Positions 1 through 10,636 of a stretch of DNA of 64,000 nucleotides are shown here, one piece after another. A program made the position numbers and the translations under genes. The DNA comes from Bowmanella pacifica (GTDB taxonomy: Bacteria; Pseudomonadota; Gammaproteobacteria; Enterobacterales; Alteromonadaceae), in the NCBI RefSeq assembly GCF_014645355.1, contig NZ_BMLS01000001.1, forward strand, positions 496,001-560,000, given 5' to 3'. Position 1 is the stretch's first letter. Each line of letters starts with the position of its first letter. Below the pieces are notes generated by a model. That model saw nothing but the letters and a program-made list of their open reading frames with translations. It did not search any database and was not told where the DNA came from.

Positions 1-1
1 A

Positions 2-232
2 GAAAGTCAAATTGCCAAACGGCCGGTAGCGGCTTTTGGCAACAGCAGCGGCGATATTCAGATGTTACGCTGGGCAGGAACGTCACCGGTCTCGCTATGT
101 GTACTGATAGAACACACGGATAGCATTCGAGAGTACCGCTATTCAGCCGGGCCAGACACCCTGTCGGCAGCCCGCACTCATGGCTGGACACGAGTATGCA
201 TGCAACGCGACTGGCGACAAATATTTAGCTAA
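2..232 (+). CDS. HAD-superfamily phosphatase, C-terminal fragment (partial at window edge)
   Basis: The reading frame is open from the left edge and stops at TAA 230-232, giving the last 76 residues. Near its start it contains the segment FGNSSGDIQML, the motif IV region of haloacid dehalogenase-like phosphatases, where the Asp of the GD pair helps bind Mg2+. The end (a HT-D-REY segment followed by GW and a final DWRQIF) resembles the C-terminus of bacterial periplasmic or cytosolic HAD hydrolases of the type called nonspecific acid phosphatase or phosphoserine-phosphatase-like. The nucleophile motif DxDxT lies outside the window, so the substrate cannot be judged. It runs toward the convergent TonB receptor with only 13 bases between the two stops. 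Confidence 0.7.
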   Translation, partial: ESQIAKRPVAAFGNSSGDIQMLRWAGTSPVSLCVLIEHTDSIREYRYSAGPDTLSAARTHGWTRVCMQRDWRQIFS

Positions 233-245
233 CTCGCGGTCCCGG

Positions 246-2468
246 CTAGAAATGATAATTTAGCTCTACCCCAAGCTGACGAGCTTCGCCACGCAATTCG
301 GTAACCGCTGACAGGGCAGCAATGGAATCGAAGCGCAGTTCATAATATTCACGATTAAAAAGATTTTTTCCCCACAGGGCCACTTCCCAGCTTTCATTGG
401 ACTGATAAGCCAGGCGGGCATGCCAGAGGCTATAGCCCGGTTGCTGCAGATAAGGATTTTCATTCTGGTCAAAGTAAAAAGATGACTGATAGTCAAAGCC
501 AAGCTGCATTAACATCCGCCCACCTGCCAGGTTCATCTCATATTGGGCCAAGCCACTGATATTCCACTTGGAGGCAAAGGGCAGTTGAGTATCAGCAACA
601 TAGATATCACCCTGCCGGTATTCCCCCAATTTGGCTTTAGGTAAGTAGCCCAGATTCACATCCAGCATAAACTGACTAAAGGGCGTATACGCCAGGCTTA
701 GCTCCACACCATGGATTTGTGAATCACCAGCATTTTTCAACACATGATAAGGGCTTAACCCCGTGGTTTGATTCACAAATACTTGTTGATCCTGATAGCG
801 ATACCAGAAAGCCGCCAGATCCAGGTTGGTATTCCAATCAGGTAGCTGCAACCTGGCTCCCACTTCCCACGCATTTAACCGCTCAGGTGCATACTCCGAA
901 TCTGCGGCTTGCTCGGCACTGGTCGAATACCCGCCGTTATAACCGCCACTTTTATATCCCCGCGAGTAGCTATAGTAGAGGCTGGTTTGCGCCGACAGCT
1001 TTTGCACCAGCGCCAGCTTGCCCGACCATTCTCCATCGTCCACTTCACCGCGAATATCCCACAAAGAGGGTATATAGGTCCCTTCCACATCCAAATCACT
1101 CAGTGCCCGGTATGCTGTACTTTCATCGGTAAAGCGCAGGCCTGCGGTTAGAATCCATTGTGGATTCAGATGATAATCAACCTGACTGTAGGCCGAGAGT
1201 GAGCGCGTATCTAACTGGTTATGATAAAAAAACTGTGCAGCATTGGCCGCCAGGCTGGGGATAACTCGAAAATCGCGAAATAAATCCAGATCGCTGTTTT
1301 GCTTAAGTCGCTCATCCAGATAAAACAGGCCCATCTGCCAAAAGCTTTGCTCGCCCTGACGGCTTAAACTCAACTCCTGACTAAAAAATTCACTACTGGA
1401 GCCCAGGCTACCTTCAATAAAGTTACCCGGCCCGTCCGAGTCAAAGGAGTGAAAACGCTCAAGATCCTTATAGGCAGTAATGGCCGTCAAGCGCCAAACC
1501 CGATCAATCTGCCACTGCAATTGCACACTGCTTCCCCAGCTATCTGTGTCATGGCGCTTATCTGCGGTATCAGCCTCGGTGTGCCAAAAATCGTCGGTAT
1601 CGGGGGCGAAACCAAAACTGTCAACACAGCCCCGATTCCCCACTTCAGCTGGTGAGCATAGTTCGCCACTCAGCGGATCTTTGAGAATACCTGCACTGTA
1701 CACCGGCTTAGGCGCCCCGCGCCAATCTTCCGAGTACAACTTGAAAAGTACAGACAGAGTGTCCCACTCGCTGTTCACCAAAAAGCGCAGACTATTTTGC
1801 CGCATCCCTCCGTCCTGGCCATTCACATCGAGATTATGCATAGAAAAGTCATAATCCACATGATTCACCGCCAAACGGGCTGCGGTATGCTCGGCTAATG
1901 GCACATTGAGCGCGCCTTGAACTCGCTGATAATCGTGCTCGGCTAGCGATATACCGGCATAACCACCAAACTCAGATTCAGGCATTCTGGAGGAGATAAG
2001 TACTGCGCCCCCCGTGGTGTTACGACCAAACAACGTGCCCTGCGGCCCTCTGAGTATTTCGACCCGCTGGATATCAAACAAGTTGCTATCGAGGAAATTA
2101 GCGCCGCCGCTTGCCACGCCATCGGCATAGATAGCGATAGGAGATACCGTTGAGGTGTTGTAGTCCAACATCCCTATGCCACGGATATTAAAAGACGGCG
2201 TTGTCCCCTCACCTGCCACTTTTGAGGCCTTAACATTAGGTGCCAGCGCAGCCAGTTGTGTCGTATCCTTAATCTGTTGGCGAGCAATCTGCTCACCGTC
2301 TACTAAGGTCACCGCCACCGACACATCGCGAATATCCTGCTGACGCTTTTGTGCCTGCACCAGAATAACTTCAATATATTGTTCAGCAGCCGCTCTTGGT
2401 ACATACGCCACCCAAAAAGCAACACCACCTATAACGGCACAGTCATAAAGGAATTTCACTAGTGACAT
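246..2468 (-). CDS. TonB-dependent outer-membrane receptor
   Basis: A 740-residue outer-membrane beta-barrel transporter that would use TonB energy to import a ligand such as an iron chelate, vitamin or oligosaccharide. A hydrophobic N-terminus with an AAA-type cleavage region at about residues 22-29 is followed by a TonB-box-like stretch (IEVILVQAQKR). The plug domain is about 40-160, with IRGIG, an RVEILRGPQGTLFGRNTTGGAV core typical of the family split across residues 130-155, and the barrel ends in an aromatic residue (NYHF). The start is ATG with GGAT upstream. The plug resembles receptors of the broad FecA/CirA-like class, but no ligand can be named. It is transcribed divergently from the giant kinase gene; the 289-base gap should hold both promoters. 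Confidence 0.88.
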   Translation of the reverse strand: MSLVKFLYDCAVIGGVAFWVAYVPRAAAEQYIEVILVQAQKRQQDIRDVSVAVTLVDGEQIARQQIKDTTQLAALAPNVKASKVAGEGTTPSFNIRGIGMLDYNTSTVSPIAIYADGVASGGANFLDSNLFDIQRVEILRGPQGTLFGRNTTGGAVLISSRMPESEFGGYAGISLAEHDYQRVQGALNVPLAEHTAARLAVNHVDYDFSMHNLDVNGQDGGMRQNSLRFLVNSEWDTLSVLFKLYSEDWRGAPKPVYSAGILKDPLSGELCSPAEVGNRGCVDSFGFAPDTDDFWHTEADTADKRHDTDSWGSSVQLQWQIDRVWRLTAITAYKDLERFHSFDSDGPGNFIEGSLGSSSEFFSQELSLSRQGEQSFWQMGLFYLDERLKQNSDLDLFRDFRVIPSLAANAAQFFYHNQLDTRSLSAYSQVDYHLNPQWILTAGLRFTDESTAYRALSDLDVEGTYIPSLWDIRGEVDDGEWSGKLALVQKLSAQTSLYYSYSRGYKSGGYNGGYSTSAEQAADSEYAPERLNAWEVGARLQLPDWNTNLDLAAFWYRYQDQQVFVNQTTGLSPYHVLKNAGDSQIHGVELSLAYTPFSQFMLDVNLGYLPKAKLGEYRQGDIYVADTQLPFASKWNISGLAQYEMNLAGGRMLMQLGFDYQSSFYFDQNENPYLQQPGYSLWHARLAYQSNESWEVALWGKNLFNREYYELRFDSIAALSAVTELRGEARQLGVELNYHF

Positions 2469-2757
2469 GCAGGATCCAACATATGAAAACTGAGATTATT
2501 GCGTCTCCAACGAGTCTGTTCGACCCTGACGCAGGACGCCACTTCCCTATGAATAAACCCCGTCGGAACCGCTGACTAATTCATCAAGAGGTATCGATGC
2601 AAGCCTAGCAGATTCCCAAGGCACTTTGTTATATTCAAGGTAAACAATTTAAAAAAGCGTTAATTTTCTGTCGTAAAAAGCGATACTTGAGTATCTTAAC
2701 AAGACACTTAATGTTCAGTAAGCTTCTCATTTTGCATCGGGCCGTTTTGGTATAGGC

Positions 2758-5700
2758 ATGGAAAAATTATACGAGTACACACGCCTTAGCGAACTGCCGG
2801 CTTTAAACACTAACCTTAAACTGTTCAAAGCAGTGGCTACTTCCGGTGAGCCTGTTTTTATTAAACAACAGCAAAACCCGGGACTCTCGAACGCATTACC
2901 AAACACCGAGCTCCCCCAATTCAGTTTCAGCCCAACCCTGCGAGCTAGCTTTATTGAGGCTGGTTATTACCACGAAGTATTATCCGCTCCGGCCAATTAT
3001 CTGGATCTTTGGCAATTTAGTGCCCGATTAGCCAAGCAGGATATAGGCGAACGGCTACAAGCCATGCTGAGCTTGGCCTACGCCCTGCAAGAAATTCATA
3101 GTCATAAGCTTATCTGTGGTTATCTGAACCCCCGTTCGTTGTATTGGTCGGGAACGGAGAAGCAGCTTAGCATTATCGATCTTGGTCACCCCAGTATTGT
3201 CAGCCAGGTCAGCCACCATGGCCCGAAATCTCAACCCGATATTAACCAGCTCAGGGCGATGGCCCCCGAAACCACGGGACGGGTAAACTGTCCGATGGAC
3301 AACCGCTCCGATCTGTATTCGTTGGGTGCCCTTTGCTATTTTCTGGCTGCGGATCAATTTCCCTTTGAAACAGAGGATGGCATTGAATTAATCCACGCCC
3401 ATATCGCTTCCACACCACCTTCGTTGCGAGAGCTCAACCCTGCGTTGCCGCCGCAGCTTTGTAAGCTCATCACGCGCTTGCTGAACAAAAACCCGAATGA
3501 TCGCTATGGCGATATCCGTGGTGTGGTTGACGATCTAGAGCGATGCACAACCTTGTGGCAACAATCCGCCAGCATTCCGGCGTTTCCATTGTCTGTCGCC
3601 TTAGGTAGCCAACGTTTGCATTTCTCAAGCAAACTTTATGGTCGGGATGCACAAATTGGGCAACTGCTGAACGCCTTTCAACAAGTCCAAGTGCAACGCA
3701 GCAGTCGCTTGCTGTGCCTGAAGGGCTATTCCGGTATCGGTAAGTCCGCCATTGTTGAACAGCTAGATCATCCCAAATTGCTGAAAAACGCCTACTTTAT
3801 CAGAGGTAAATGCGAGCAATATCAGCGCGACGGTTTGTTTGGCGCCGTGCTGGAGGCACTCTCAGAGTTGGCCGAGCAATTACTGCTGGAAAATGCCCAG
3901 CAATTAGCGCACTGGCAGCAAAGTCTTAAAGTGGCGGCCGGCGACGACGCTTATCTGCTCAGCGCTTTTATGCCGCAGTGGCAACCTATTACAGGCTCGA
4001 CCAATAATGGATTAGCCAACGATTATCAGGACGCCAGATTCAGCAAACTACTGGTACGAATTTTTAAGCTATTTGCGCAACAGCAACGACCGTTGGTGGT
4101 ATTCCTGGATGATATGCAATGGACCGACACTGCCAGCCTGAAATTGTTGGAAGAGTTATTTAAAGACAAACAAATAGATAATCTGCTTGTGATACTGGCT
4201 TACCGTGACAATGAAGTCACGGGGACACATCCCCTACTACATAGCCTGCAAAAAATTGCTGAACTAGGAGGCCACACAGAGCAGATGCAGGTCAGTGCCC
4301 TACCGACCGAGATGATCACCGAGTTACTGGCCGATACATTAGATCAGTCCCAGGATGCACTTGCTCCACTGGCAGCGCTGTTGATGCGAAAGACCAACGG
4401 CAACCCCTTCTTTGTTCGTCAATTCTTACTCGCCCTGCACGATCAGGCTTTGCTGACGCGTGATAACAACGGGCAGTGGTGTTGGAACATTGCAGATATT
4501 GAGCAACAAAAAATCACCGACAATCTGGTCGAACTAACCACGCAGCGCTTTGCTCGACTCTCTCCCAGCAGCAAGTCGCTCTTGGGTATTGCCGCCCTGC
4601 TAGGCAGTTCCAGCCAATGTGATTTACTGGCAACCCTTTTAGATTTTTCTGCGCAGGAGATGGAGAACCATATCGCCCAAATTGTCGACGAGGGCATAAT
4701 GACCGCCTTTACTGACAGCAAAGGCACGCAAATTGTCAGTGTACGCTTCAATCATGATCGGCTTCAGCAGGCCGCGTTTAAGCTCAATGACAGCCAAGCC
4801 AGACGCCAAATCCACCTGGCCATAGGGAGCTACTACTTAGACCACTATTCCGATAGTCAGCAAGCCGACCAGGTGTTGGAATTTGTCGGCCACCTGAATG
4901 CGGCCTCCGACCTGTATCTGCAAGATAAAGACAAATTGTCGCTGGCAACATTTAATTTATGGGCTGGGGAGAAAGCTTTGGCGGCTAATGCTTACGCCGC
5001 CGCGCGGGATTATCTGGAGTTGGCCACGAGTTTTCTGGAAGAAAGCGACTGGCCCCAACATTATAAACTGTGTTTTAGAACCAACCTGGCCATGGCCAGC
5101 AGTTTTTATCTGACTCAGGCCTATGAAGAAGCCAGTCACTTATGTCAGAACCTACTCGAAAAGGTCAAAGGGTTAACCGACAAGCTGCGGGTTACTAAAT
5201 TACAACTGCTGATTTTATTCGGACAAAACCAGTTAGCTGCCGTTTATCAGTTGGGGGCACAGGTACTGATCGAGGCCGGCTTCGATATCCGAGATCCAAG
5301 CGGTATTGGCGCACGTTATCTGGATTTAGAGCAGCATTATGATAAGCATAATATTCAGGCGCTGCTAAGCAACCCGCCTCTGACAGACGAAGCATTGCAA
5401 CTTGCCATCGAAGCACTGAATGTCATCTCTACCGCCGCCTTTATTCTTGGCCCGGAGCACTACCTGATGGTGACCCACGCCATGGTTGAACTAAGTGTCA
5501 GACAAGGCAACTCGGCACCGGCGAGCCGGGCCTATGGCTCCCATGCTATTATTCTGTGCGGTGCATTTGGCCAATTTCAGCAAGCCCTGCAATTTGCCAA
5601 CCTGGCCATTGAGGTTGACCAGCAATATCAACATCGCTACACCCCGGAAGTGCAGTTTCAAAAAGCGGCCGCAGTGCTCCCTTGGGTGGCTCCGTTAAGT

Positions 5701-8700
5701 GAAAGCCTGGAAAGGCTGGAGAGTAATATTTATCTGGCGATGGATGACGCCAATATTGAGTTTGCCGTGCATTCTGCTCTGTTTTACAGCTTCTACCTGT
5801 GTTTAAGCGGCGCTCCGCTGGACAGGGTAATCAGCCAAATGGACAAGTATGCGCGTTTCATCGCAGATAAGCGCATACCTTACAATCTTGAATTTATCGA
5901 CCTATGGCGCCAGTGCGTAATGAACTTAGGCAGCGAAGAAGGCCAGCCACTGCATTTATGTGGCAGCGCCTTTGACGAGACTAAGCAAGTTGAGGTGTTA
6001 GAGCAGACGCAAAACCTGACCATCTTGTTCTGCTATCACAGTGCTAAGTTAATTCTGGCCTATCTGCATGACGATCTGGCCATGGCCACCGAGCACTACA
6101 GCGCGGCAGAGCCCCTCGCTTCCGTGGCATTTTCGCTTTATCACCAGACCGAGTTTCATTTATTTGCCGCCCTGCTGGCCGCCAGACTGAGCCAGAACAA
6201 AGATGACGAGTGGTATCAGGTCTTAACCAGCAAACGAGCATTATTAAGCAACTGGGCTGACAGCGCGCCTGACAATCACTTACATAAAGTCATGCTGCTG
6301 GATGCCGAGTTGGCTAGGTTAGACCACCAAGCAGGTGGATGGCAGAAGTATCAGACCGCCATTATCGCCGCGCAACAAGCGGGTTTTCTACAGCATCAAG
6401 CTATCGCAGAAGAGCGCTACGCCGACTATTGGGCACAGATGGGTAACCAGGATTTTGCCAAGCAGCAACAAGCCAACGCATATCAAAGTTATCAGCTTTG
6501 GGGCGCTAAAAGTAAAACCCAGCATATGCGCCTGCGTCTTGGCAATGCGGTAACCACTGACATAGGCAACACGCAGCATAGTGATGATTTGGATTTAGCC
6601 TCTATTCTCAAGGCCTCCGAAACCCTCAGCGGTAAAGTCAATCTGCGGGCTTATCTGGATAAAATGATCCATATCATTGTCGAAAATGCCGGCGCTCAAT
6701 CGGGTAGCTTGCTGTTTGTCGATGATGAGGGGGTACTGAAAAGTCGTGCCGGTTATCCTGAACTTAGAGGCCAGGATGAACTTCCGCAGAGTTTGTTAAC
6801 GCTGGTCAGCCGAACGCTTAAACCCAAGTTGGTGAATGATCTCAGCCAGGCTGGCAGTCTGGCCCGCGATCCTTACTTACAGCGCAGACGCCCACAGTCG
6901 CTGTTGTGTATTCCGGTGATTGTCACCGGTAGTTACCGGGGTATTTTGTATCTGGAACACTTCAGCATGACAGGCGCCTTCCCGTTCGACAGGGTCAACG
7001 TGTTGCAACTGTTGGCCAATCAAACTGCCGTGATGTTCGATAACACCCGCCTTTACCATAAGGTCATAGAAGCCAACCGCAATCTGGAACGAAAAGTTCA
7101 ACAACGCACCGCCGAGCTTGCCGCCTCGAAGCTTAAAGCTGAAGAGGCCACACAGGCCAAGTCCTCCTTCCTGGCGAAAATGAGTCACGAAATCAGGACT
7201 CCCATCAATGCCGTTATCGGTCTGAGCCGGCTGGCCATAAAAACCGAACTGAATAACGAGCAACTGGATTACATCAACAATATTCAGGAATCCGGTGAGA
7301 CGCTGTTGAGTCTGGTTAACGATATTCTCGACTTTTCGAAGATTGAAGCCGGCAAGATGAGCATTGAGCATTGCAGTTTTTCTCTGCAGAAACTGCTGCA
7401 ACGAAGTATTAACCTCAATGCATTTCGTGCCCATAGTAAGGGCTTGGAGTTATTGTGTGACGTGGACCGCGACTTGCCCGATGTACTGATGGGGGACCCA
7501 CTCAGAATTCAGCAGATATTGGTTAACTTGCTCAGCAATGCCATCAAGTTTACCGAACAAGGTCTAATTCACTTGCATGTGACGGGGCAACCCGAGGGTG
7601 AAGACAAGCTGCAACTACACATCAGTGTGCGGGACACCGGCATAGGGATGAGCGAAGAGCAACAAAGTCGGCTGTTTCAATCCTTTACCCAAGCCGACGA
7701 TTCGGTCACCCGTAAATACGGAGGTAGCGGCTTAGGGCTGGCCATCAGTAAACAATTATGTGAATTAATGGATGGCCAGATTTGGCTCGACAGTGAACTG
7801 GGTAAAGGCTCAACCTTTCACGTTAACCTACCGCTAAGCCGTTCCAGTCAGTCCGAAGTCCAGCCATTATTTAGCGCCAAGCGCATGGCGCAAATGCGAA
7901 TACTGGTGGTCGACGATGTCCCCCTGGCCAGAAAACTACTGGTGGATCTGTTAAAAGAGCTAGGTATCGAGGCGGATCAGGCTGATAGCGGTGCCCAAGC
8001 CATCGAGATGGTTCGCCAGGCTGCGGATGAACAGCAACATTATCATACGATATTGATGGACTGGCGCATGCCTCACATGGACGGTATTGAAGCATCCAGG
8101 CACATACAACAGCTAGGCCTGACAGATTCACCTCGCATCTTAATGGTAACCGCTTACGATAAACAAGATGCCAGAAAGCAGCTCGGTGACACCCGGATTA
8201 TTCAGTTTTTAGAAAAACCCGTTAACCATTCGACCTTGGTGGATGCGCTGACCAATGTGTTGGCCGGTCAACGCCGAACGCATGAACCAGAGTTACAAAA
8301 GGAACCGATAGGGATCCCGGATTTAAGTCGTTACCATCTTCTACTGGTAGAAGACAATGCCATTAACCGTCAGGTTGCGGTTGGCTTATTGAAAGACACT
8401 GGAATAAAAATAGACACCGCCGAGAATGGTTTGGTGGCCTTAGAGAAGCTGCAAAAGCAGCCTTTCGATCTGGTCTTGATGGATATACAGATGCCTCATA
8501 TGGATGGCCTGACAGCCACCAACCTGATCCGCCACCAATTAAAACTCGCCGAACTCCCGGTGGTGGCCATGACCGCCCATGTTATGGAGGCCGACCGGCA
8601 AAAAAGTCTCGAAGTGGGAATGAACGAGCATATCTGTAAACCTTTGGATCCAGATATTCTCTTTCAGGTACTGGTTAACCAACTTCAAGCCGAAAACCAG

Positions 8701-9348
8701 GTGCCGTCAGTCAGCGAGTCTGTGCCACAACAATCCTACGACGCACCAGAGCTAAAACAGATTGCACGCATAAAAGCCTTAAACAGCAGAAAAGCCATAG
8801 ACAATATGAGCGGTAAGTCGCAGTTGTACCTTAGCCTGCTGCATGACTTTTATTTTGAACAACAGGAAACCGCGCTGCAGTTACAGCAATTGATGTTAAC
8901 CGGCAAGCTGGACGAGCTGCTTCGCTTAGTGCATTCATTAAAATCAACCTCGGCCTATATCGGAGCCTTTGACATATCCAAACGCTGTGGAGAAGTGGAA
9001 AACTTGCTGCTTAAAAACAGCTGTGATGAAAAAGCACTCTCTACGATTTGTCATCTGCTGGAACAGTTGCTGGACGAGCTTAGTCCGTTATACGCCATGC
9101 AACGGGATGATGAAATGGTGAGTCAATTTAATGCGGAGCAATTTAAGCAGGAATTAAACCTTTTGCTACCGCTACTACAGCAATCCGACTTTGCCGCAGA
9201 GCAGAATCTGGCCAAGCTAATAAGCCTGGCGCAGGATACGCCCTTTGCCGAGCAGATAGCCAGCATCAATCAACGCGTTGGCGACATTGAATACGAAAAG
9301 GCCGCCAGTATGGCTGGACAGCTAATCGAGCAATTAAACAAAGGTTGA
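2758..9348 (+). CDS. Giant sensor: Ser/Thr kinase-like domain, AAA ATPase, GAF, hybrid histidine kinase, HPt
   Basis: A 2196-residue cytoplasmic signalling protein with the architecture of HstK-type dual kinases known from cyanobacteria. Order: Ser/Thr kinase-like fold at 1-270; ATPase at about 295-600 with Walker A GYSGIGKS (323-330) and Walker B FLDD (449-452); helical TPR-like region at 640-1260; GAF at about 1290-1435; HisKA with His1477 in MSHEIRTP; HATPase with N-box Asn1594, DTGIGM from 1626 and GGSGLGL near 1655; REC1 with Asp1768; REC2 with Asp1909; HPt with His2059; a C-terminal tail shared with the kinase at 10637. The kinase-like domain keeps Lys36 (VFIK) and Asp141 (DLG), but the catalytic HxD has become Cys120-Gly121-Tyr122 and the metal-binding Asn is Ser127, so it is probably a pseudokinase. 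No membrane segment is visible. It lies 142 bases upstream of the borosin pair. The Shine-Dalgarno sequence is weak. Confidence 0.9.
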   Translation: MEKLYEYTRLSELPALNTNLKLFKAVATSGEPVFIKQQQNPGLSNALPNTELPQFSFSPTLRASFIEAGYYHEVLSAPANYLDLWQFSARLAKQDIGERLQAMLSLAYALQEIHSHKLICGYLNPRSLYWSGTEKQLSIIDLGHPSIVSQVSHHGPKSQPDINQLRAMAPETTGRVNCPMDNRSDLYSLGALCYFLAADQFPFETEDGIELIHAHIASTPPSLRELNPALPPQLCKLITRLLNKNPNDRYGDIRGVVDDLERCTTLWQQSASIPAFPLSVALGSQRLHFSSKLYGRDAQIGQLLNAFQQVQVQRSSRLLCLKGYSGIGKSAIVEQLDHPKLLKNAYFIRGKCEQYQRDGLFGAVLEALSELAEQLLLENAQQLAHWQQSLKVAAGDDAYLLSAFMPQWQPITGSTNNGLANDYQDARFSKLLVRIFKLFAQQQRPLVVFLDDMQWTDTASLKLLEELFKDKQIDNLLVILAYRDNEVTGTHPLLHSLQKIAELGGHTEQMQVSALPTEMITELLADTLDQSQDALAPLAALLMRKTNGNPFFVRQFLLALHDQALLTRDNNGQWCWNIADIEQQKITDNLVELTTQRFARLSPSSKSLLGIAALLGSSSQCDLLATLLDFSAQEMENHIAQIVDEGIMTAFTDSKGTQIVSVRFNHDRLQQAAFKLNDSQARRQIHLAIGSYYLDHYSDSQQADQVLEFVGHLNAASDLYLQDKDKLSLATFNLWAGEKALAANAYAAARDYLELATSFLEESDWPQHYKLCFRTNLAMASSFYLTQAYEEASHLCQNLLEKVKGLTDKLRVTKLQLLILFGQNQLAAVYQLGAQVLIEAGFDIRDPSGIGARYLDLEQHYDKHNIQALLSNPPLTDEALQLAIEALNVISTAAFILGPEHYLMVTHAMVELSVRQGNSAPASRAYGSHAIILCGAFGQFQQALQFANLAIEVDQQYQHRYTPEVQFQKAAAVLPWVAPLSESLERLESNIYLAMDDANIEFAVHSALFYSFYLCLSGAPLDRVISQMDKYARFIADKRIPYNLEFIDLWRQCVMNLGSEEGQPLHLCGSAFDETKQVEVLEQTQNLTILFCYHSAKLILAYLHDDLAMATEHYSAAEPLASVAFSLYHQTEFHLFAALLAARLSQNKDDEWYQVLTSKRALLSNWADSAPDNHLHKVMLLDAELARLDHQAGGWQKYQTAIIAAQQAGFLQHQAIAEERYADYWAQMGNQDFAKQQQANAYQSYQLWGAKSKTQHMRLRLGNAVTTDIGNTQHSDDLDLASILKASETLSGKVNLRAYLDKMIHIIVENAGAQSGSLLFVDDEGVLKSRAGYPELRGQDELPQSLLTLVSRTLKPKLVNDLSQAGSLARDPYLQRRRPQSLLCIPVIVTGSYRGILYLEHFSMTGAFPFDRVNVLQLLANQTAVMFDNTRLYHKVIEANRNLERKVQQRTAELAASKLKAEEATQAKSSFLAKMSHEIRTPINAVIGLSRLAIKTELNNEQLDYINNIQESGETLLSLVNDILDFSKIEAGKMSIEHCSFSLQKLLQRSINLNAFRAHSKGLELLCDVDRDLPDVLMGDPLRIQQILVNLLSNAIKFTEQGLIHLHVTGQPEGEDKLQLHISVRDTGIGMSEEQQSRLFQSFTQADDSVTRKYGGSGLGLAISKQLCELMDGQIWLDSELGKGSTFHVNLPLSRSSQSEVQPLFSAKRMAQMRILVVDDVPLARKLLVDLLKELGIEADQADSGAQAIEMVRQAADEQQHYHTILMDWRMPHMDGIEASRHIQQLGLTDSPRILMVTAYDKQDARKQLGDTRIIQFLEKPVNHSTLVDALTNVLAGQRRTHEPELQKEPIGIPDLSRYHLLLVEDNAINRQVAVGLLKDTGIKIDTAENGLVALEKLQKQPFDLVLMDIQMPHMDGLTATNLIRHQLKLAELPVVAMTAHVMEADRQKSLEVGMNEHICKPLDPDILFQVLVNQLQAENQVPSVSESVPQQSYDAPELKQIARIKALNSRKAIDNMSGKSQLYLSLLHDFYFEQQETALQLQQLMLTGKLDELLRLVHSLKSTSAYIGAFDISKRCGEVENLLLKNSCDEKALSTICHLLEQLLDELSPLYAMQRDDEMVSQFNAEQFKQELNLLLPLLQQSDFAAEQNLAKLISLAQDTPFAEQIASINQRVGDIEYEKAASMAGQLIEQLNKG

Positions 9349-9415
9349 TACCACAGCGCGGCTTAATTTTAGCGACTGACTATCCGAAAGTCGTGCCAAC
9401 AAAAGTGTTAAATTA

Positions 9416-9444
9416 TTGCGCACGGCATGATTGTTTTTTATGCT
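9416..9444 (+). promoter_or_regulatory. Candidate sigma-70 promoter upstream of the borosin genes
   Basis: TTGCGC at 9416-9421 and TATGCT at 9439-9444 are separated by 17 bases, fitting the -35/-10 pattern, and lie about 46 bases before the preferred methyltransferase start. The gap after the giant kinase is 142 bases with no convincing terminator, so readthrough from the kinase is also possible. Visual match only. Confidence 0.3.
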
Positions 9445-9490
9445 TGCCGGATAAGGATAACAATAAATAATAATGACAGAGGGAACGCCG

Positions 9491-10312
9491 ATGAAAAAAG
9501 GTCGTCTTACAATTGCCGGGTGCGGTCTACATCCTGGCCATATGACCTTGGAAACACAAAGCCTGATCCAGACGGCTGAAGTGGTTCTTCTGGTTGCCCC
9601 AAACCCGTTATCCATCCAGCATATTTTGCAGCTCAACCCCAATACCGAACATCTGGGTCGGTTCTATACTATGGGTTTCTCCCGACCAGAGATCTACCAG
9701 CAAATGGCCAAACGGATTATCGAGCTGGTAAAGCAGGATAAGGATGTCTGCACCGTATTTTATGGCCACCCCGGGGTATTTGTCTCTTCAACACGTATGG
9801 CCAGTCGAGCGCTAGCCCCCTTAGGCTATGAGATAAAGATGCTCCCTGGTATTTCTGCGGATGCTTGTTTGTATGCCGACCTGGATCTTGATCCTGCCGA
9901 TACCGGCAGCCAGTCCTATGAGTCGACACACTTCCTGCTAACCCACCGCAAAGTAGACAGCAGCGCCGCCTTAATATTATGGCAACTTGGCCTAACCGGT
10001 GAGCACAGTATGGAAGATTTTAAGCCAGGCGAGCAAGGCTTAGCAGCACTTACCCGCTTGCTGCTGCAGGATTATCCAGCTGACCATCGAGTATGCTTGT
10101 ATGAGGCGCCGATATTTCCTGGCTATGAGCCGAAAAAAGACTGGGTAGCTTTGTCAGCATTGCCAAATGCAGAGGTCAATACAGTTACCACCCTTTATGT
10201 GCCTGCCTGCAGACCTGCCGAATTTGCCGCAGACCGCCTGAGCTGGCTAGGTCTGACGGAACAGGATATTCATCATTGGGATGAGTATGAAGCAGTAGAA
10301 AGTGAAATCTAA
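9491..10312 (+). CDS. Split-borosin peptide alpha-N-methyltransferase (SonM-like)
   Basis: A 273-residue SAM-dependent enzyme of the tetrapyrrole (corrin/porphyrin) methylase fold, predicted to place methyl groups on backbone amides of the peptide encoded next door. It matches the borosin branch rather than cobalamin enzymes. Tyr59, Arg65, Tyr69 and Tyr91 have exactly the spacing of OphMA Tyr66, Arg72, Tyr76 and Tyr98 (6, 4 and 22 residues), inside FY-SRPEIYQQM and VFYGHPGVF. PGISADACLYADLDLDP at about 120 and a later ILWQLGLTGEHS resemble Shewanella SonM. There is no fused peptide C-terminus, unlike fungal OphMA, so it is the split type. The start at 9491 is preferred because GAGGG lies 7 bases upstream; an earlier in-frame ATG at 9473 has no good ribosome site. 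The precursor follows 25 bases later. A porphyrin or corrin methylase is the alternative but is less likely given the neighbour. Confidence 0.9.
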   Translation: MKKGRLTIAGCGLHPGHMTLETQSLIQTAEVVLLVAPNPLSIQHILQLNPNTEHLGRFYTMGFSRPEIYQQMAKRIIELVKQDKDVCTVFYGHPGVFVSSTRMASRALAPLGYEIKMLPGISADACLYADLDLDPADTGSQSYESTHFLLTHRKVDSSAALILWQLGLTGEHSMEDFKPGEQGLAALTRLLLQDYPADHRVCLYEAPIFPGYEPKKDWVALSALPNAEVNTVTTLYVPACRPAEFAADRLSWLGLTEQDIHHWDEYEAVESEI

Positions 10313-10337
10313 ACCATAACAACAAAAGGAAAACCTT

Positions 10338-10631
10338 ATGGATAACCTGAGTCGTTTCTACATTGAGCTGGCTACTAACGCCGGAAAGTTGAATGCCTTC
10401 AATTCTGGTAGCAATGCCGCTGAGTTAGCGGCTAATCGTCGACGCTTGCTGGCGGATGCAGGAGTTGAAGATGCTGAACAATTTCTATCGATGGATAGCG
10501 AAACCTTACGCCAAAAAATGGCTAAGGCCTTGATACTTAATACGAAGGACTGGCAAGGTTTAGAAAAAACAGCCGGAAATAAAGACAATAAGTCAAATAT
10601 CGTAGTTAAGAACGCGCACAGAAATAATTAA
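10338..10631 (+). CDS. Borosin precursor peptide with borosin-binding-type leader (SonA-like)
   Basis: A 97-residue peptide just after the methyltransferase, with AAGGA about 8 bases before its ATG. Residues 2-65 are helix-rich: LSRFYIELATNAGKLNAF, then RRRLLADAGVEDAEQFL and a final helix to about 65. This follows the helical borosin-binding domain of SonA, in which a short LSxF helix, a central R-LL-AGV segment and a D-L helix dock on the methyltransferase. After it comes a polar linker (70-86, rich in Lys, Asn, Asp and Gly) and a hydrophobic patch Ile88-Val89-Val90 before the basic and polar end KNAHRNN. By analogy with SonA, methylated near its C-terminus, this tail is the likely core. The peptide is longer than SonA (about 70 residues). 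No Cys is present and no double-Gly cleavage site is obvious. The next gene begins 5 bases after its stop. Confidence 0.85.
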   Translation: MDNLSRFYIELATNAGKLNAFNSGSNAAELAANRRRLLADAGVEDAEQFLSMDSETLRQKMAKALILNTKDWQGLEKTAGNKDNKSNIVVKNAHRNN

Positions 10632-10636
10632 CTTTC

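Noticed and set aside
719-1132. Open frame on the plus strand across the TonB receptor
   Set aside because: It is a shadow of the receptor gene, with no ribosome site or recognisable sequence.
9473-9490. Earlier ATG for the borosin methyltransferase
   Set aside because: The ATG at 9491 has GAGGG at proper distance and matches the short N-terminus of relatives; 9473 has none.
9491-10312. Cobalamin or sirohaem methylase annotation
   Set aside because: The fold matches, but the catalytic spacing, the missing cob/cys neighbours and the adjacent precursor favour a peptide methyltransferase.
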